This document shows, piece after piece, positions 61,351 to 64,000 of a stretch of 64,000 bases of DNA. The notes under the pieces were generated by a model. It saw only the letters and a list, made by a program, of their open reading frames with translations. It did no database searches and was not told the DNA's origin. Location: contig JAOTON010002229.1 in the NCBI GenBank assembly GCA_034440635.1, positions 372,001-436,000 on the forward strand, given 5' to 3'. This DNA is from Lepas anatifera (Eukaryota; Arthropoda; Thecostraca; Lepadidae). Within the stretch, counting starts at the first letter, position 1, and each line of letters opens with the position of its first letter. The translations under genes and the position numbers were made by a program.

Positions 61351-62879
61351 CATGTGCCTTGACTGGCGACAGACGGCCTCAGCTGTCATGAGGTTTTCAC
61401 GATGTCTGCGGAATTGCTTTCATGACCACGTACGATCCTATTGCACCCATACCACATAGGTGGTTAGGAAACTTTGGGCCAACAGGCACACCATTCAGCG
61501 GTTGAAGGTACTTTGGCAACGAACCAATGGGGGACTGGGGACGTGGGGGAGGGGGTACGTGCCCTGTGTGCCCTAAAACCCAGCATTGGCTCCGCCTGGA
61601 AGGTTCGCCGGCTCTGTGAAATGATAAAACACTTATTTTCTCTTCGCATATTTTACATCGTTATGTTATACTATGCTGACAATGACTTTTAAGTTGTTAC
61701 CATATGTGGCACAAAAATAGAACACTGTGGAGCCTCTTATTGTAAGGTTCGCGTCGACATCCCCCGAAGTGAATCAGAAGGCCGGCTATGTATGAAAAAC
61801 GTTTTGCTTCCCTCATAGGACAGCCATTTCAGCCGTCAAAGGGAGTATTCCACTCCTTTAGATGATAAAAGGGGTTTGGAAGCACTAATTAAGCCTTGAA
61901 ATATGTGAGTAATGTTTTTCTCAGCTATAAATTACTAGAAGAATATATCCCATTGTATTACAAATCATGCCATTATCTATTACTTCATTGTCTACAAAAT
62001 AATAAACTTGATCCGAGGCATAACATATACTCGTTTTGCGTTGTAACCCAGTACATCCTTCCATCGATATTCCATATTCAGTGTTATTTCCCCTAAATTC
62101 AAACCAAAGTTAGGAAGGCATAGGACTTCAATCGATTATTCATTGTACAAAATTGAGTTTATCGTTTCTTTGGAGGTGGAAAATTCTGACGTACGACAGC
62201 CAAGTGGCAATGATGGCTCCCGTGCTAGCATGGCATTGCTAAGGAGTGGCAGTGGTTTAGTATTTAGACCAATTAAATCATTGAAGCTAGGTGAAATGAT
62301 TCCTCCAGGTTATGAATAGGGGACTTGGTTCCCTTTATTTCAAATAATACATTCTGAATGAATTCAATACATGGAGCTTTACGTCAAATGAAACAGCCAG
62401 AAGTGGTTCCCGACACGCTTTACCTAGCTGCTATAAAGCTCAAAATTAATTGTTTAAATGGAACACTCCCTTTTAAATCAATCTGACCATTTTCGAAAAT
62501 AGCTTACATTAACAGAGTTTAAACACTCTGGAATCGAGCTCAAGTCTTGAGCCGAGGCAGCAACTGTCCTATTTGCTTATTTATACTCACAGCTCGACAG
62601 CAACATGGCCAGTTAACCATGTTGGCCATAGCGTTTCGGAACATCCATTGCCCTTGGTAACCGAGGTTAGCCAAAAATAATCGAGTATGCTATTGCCATT
62701 GTTCTGAAAATGTAAAGTATTTTTCCTGTGCAATATCAAACTTGCTTCATTATTTGGTTGAATCTATATTATTTCATTATTCCATCGGTGATCTAAGCAA
62801 AACGAGGATTTCATCAAATGATCAGATCAACTTAGTCAGATAAGGCAAAATTAATCGGCATTTTATTTTGAGAATGAAC
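61351..62879. other. Unassigned interval
   Basis: AT-rich with no recognisable gene. It could be upstream or intronic sequence of the GC-rich patch that follows. Confidence 0.4.
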
Positions 62880-63500
62880 CATAACGGCGCGAGCGAAATA
62901 ACCTGAGAGGTGCCCCATAACTCTTACTCAGCACGGATGAGGGATTCTCCCGTCAGTGCAGGATTTATACAGCCGACGGCTAAAAAGCCAGCTGGGGCGG
63001 GCTCCGGCTGCGACATAGACATCGTCTTCTCAATATCGAGGCGCCGTTCCATTTGGACGGTCGCAGGGCGGCGCAGCTGCTGCAGCGGTCGATGTCACGT
63101 CTGTCCAGGGAGCGGTTCCTCCTCCGGTGTCCGCAAACTCCACCGTTTCTGATCAGACCGCCACCTCCACCGGCGCTGCCCACAACACTCACACCGACCC
63201 ACAACACCGCACTGGCTGTGCTTCCCGCGAGGCCGAACTCGTAAGCGCTCATTGCGTTTGGTTCTCAAAAAGAAGCACAAACTGAGGCGCGGGAGTCAAT
63301 AAACTGAGAGTGGGAGATGAGGGCTGTGGCCGAACGGCAGCGCAGATCAGCTGAGGCGGAAGCGCGCCGAATGGAGGGGAAATATCGCCACCGCCGGCCT
63401 GTGGAGCCCAGCCTGTGTCCTTCGCCTCGGAGGAATGTTTTTATCATTGGCCGTGACCAGCAGACGGCGGCGGTCTGGCTACTACCAATGGCGCCGTAAA
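62880..63500 (+). other. GC- and CpG-rich patch, possible host-gene exon(s)
   Basis: The base composition jumps from AT-rich to GC-rich with many CG dinucleotides and none of the repeat words found elsewhere. One plus-strand frame is open from just after a TAG at 63016-63018 to 63240 (74 codons, A/S/T/P-rich, including AAAAAVDVTSVQGAVPPPVS). It meets a good splice donor, GTAAGC, at 63241. A further ATG frame at 63317-63499 encodes an Arg/Ala/Glu-rich helix-like peptide (ERQRRSAEAEARRMEGKYR). This could be a CpG-island promoter with a first exon. No acceptor or homologue was identified, so a chance frame is possible. Confidence 0.35.
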
Positions 63501-63764
63501 CTTGGACGTTTCTTTCATATTGTCATCGGAATGTGGGATCACTCAACACAAATTCTGGGCGCGGATAACGCTGAACCCTTGAAACGTTCATGCATGCGAG
63601 CTCTTGAGAAACCGGTCACAGAAATACTCTAGGCATTGGATATCAATGATGTCACACAATTTGATATAAGTTGAGAAAATGTGGAAAACCTATCCACCAG
63701 TGAGCATATTTTTCATGTCTTTTCATACTTTTTCATTTTATACTCACCGTTACATGGAGGGCTG
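63501..63764. other. Short unassigned interval
   Basis: No feature was recognised. Confidence 0.4.
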
Positions 63765-64000
63765 CTACTAGCTCAGCCCCTCCCCATCCCCACCTTTAAG
63801 CTTTCTGGCAAACAAACAAAAACAGCGGCACGCAGTGCCACCGTAATTGGCGAACTAAAGTTAGGCGAGTGAAAAGAAATTAGACAAACCTGGTGTTTTC
63901 CGCGACTCGCAATAAAACTTAGACCCAGGTCATCCAGTATCAGGTCACCAGCCCACGTCAGCTGACCTAACATCCTAATTTTGTAGAGGTGAAGCAGTAA
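63765..64000. mobile_element. Decayed A/E-like TTAA element, cut by the window end
   Basis: It keeps the A-type order: a pyrimidine-rich GCCCCTCCCC end, AAAACAGCGGCACGCAGTGCC (compare AAAACGGCGGCGCGTAGCGCC in A), an ACCGTAATTGGCG segment, and then AGGTCATCCAG, CAGGTCACCAG and TGACCTAACATCC in the same spacing. The terminal TTAA is not clear. Confidence 0.5.

Overview
This is a stretch of a large, repeat-rich eukaryotic nuclear genome, almost certainly an animal (probably an invertebrate; species not determined). The evidence is non-LTR retrotransposons with APE-type endonuclease and reverse transcriptase domains, hAT and piggyBac DNA transposons, tRNA-derived SINEs with polymerase III A/B boxes, and long (CA)n, (TG)n and (AT)n microsatellites. 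I found no bacterial genes or operons and no convincing multi-exon host gene. The best host candidate is a GC-rich, exon-like patch with a splice donor at 63.0-63.5 kb.

The dominant content is a set of 0.8-1.0 kb non-coding mobile elements flanked by TTAA. I sorted them by eye into five end types (A-E). All share one plan: TTAA, a terminal motif, a G/C-rich palindrome private to the type, a body, the palindrome again, the motif, TTAA. One end carries the terminal motif twice and the other carries it once, so the ends are asymmetric. A, B and C have different body sequences, yet each is packed with AGGTCA/TGACCT hexamers: about 16-19 per copy by hand count, against about 0.5 expected by chance. 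AGGTCA is the nuclear-receptor half-site. I see no transposase that clearly belongs to these elements.

Layout: 1-2.6 kb, 3' part of an intact-looking LINE. 3.8-10.8 kb, a long-inverted-repeat element with 8-bp target duplication, holding an A element split by a 4.1-kb hAT, with a SINE in one arm. 13.1-14.0 kb, B. 15.5-16.5 kb, D. 18.4-20.4 kb, B containing C inserted at ATAT; then an inverted C to 21.4 kb. 22.8-26.75 kb, a four-level nest (B, LINE, C, A), then A and E elements sharing boundary tetranucleotides. 27.6-31.8 kb, a broken LINE split by B. 31.8-34.9 kb, a second broken LINE; then A. 36.5-37.6 kb, a 1-kb TG microsatellite. 37.7-38.2 kb, E fragment. 39.2-42.4 kb, a decayed piggyBac with A inserted in its transposase remnant. 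42.9-46.8 kb, C containing a hAT and another C. 49.95-52.7 kb, a long palindrome with A-in-A at its centre. 53.1-54.2 kb, C. 55.85-56.7 kb, A. 57.9 kb, second SINE. 59.4 kb, short hAT-like element. 60.1-61.4 kb, two half B elements. 63.8-64 kb, an A/E-like relic running off the window.

The nesting lets empty sites be read directly: removing each insert plus one TTAA restores the interrupted host repeat, which confirms element ends and a relative order of insertion.
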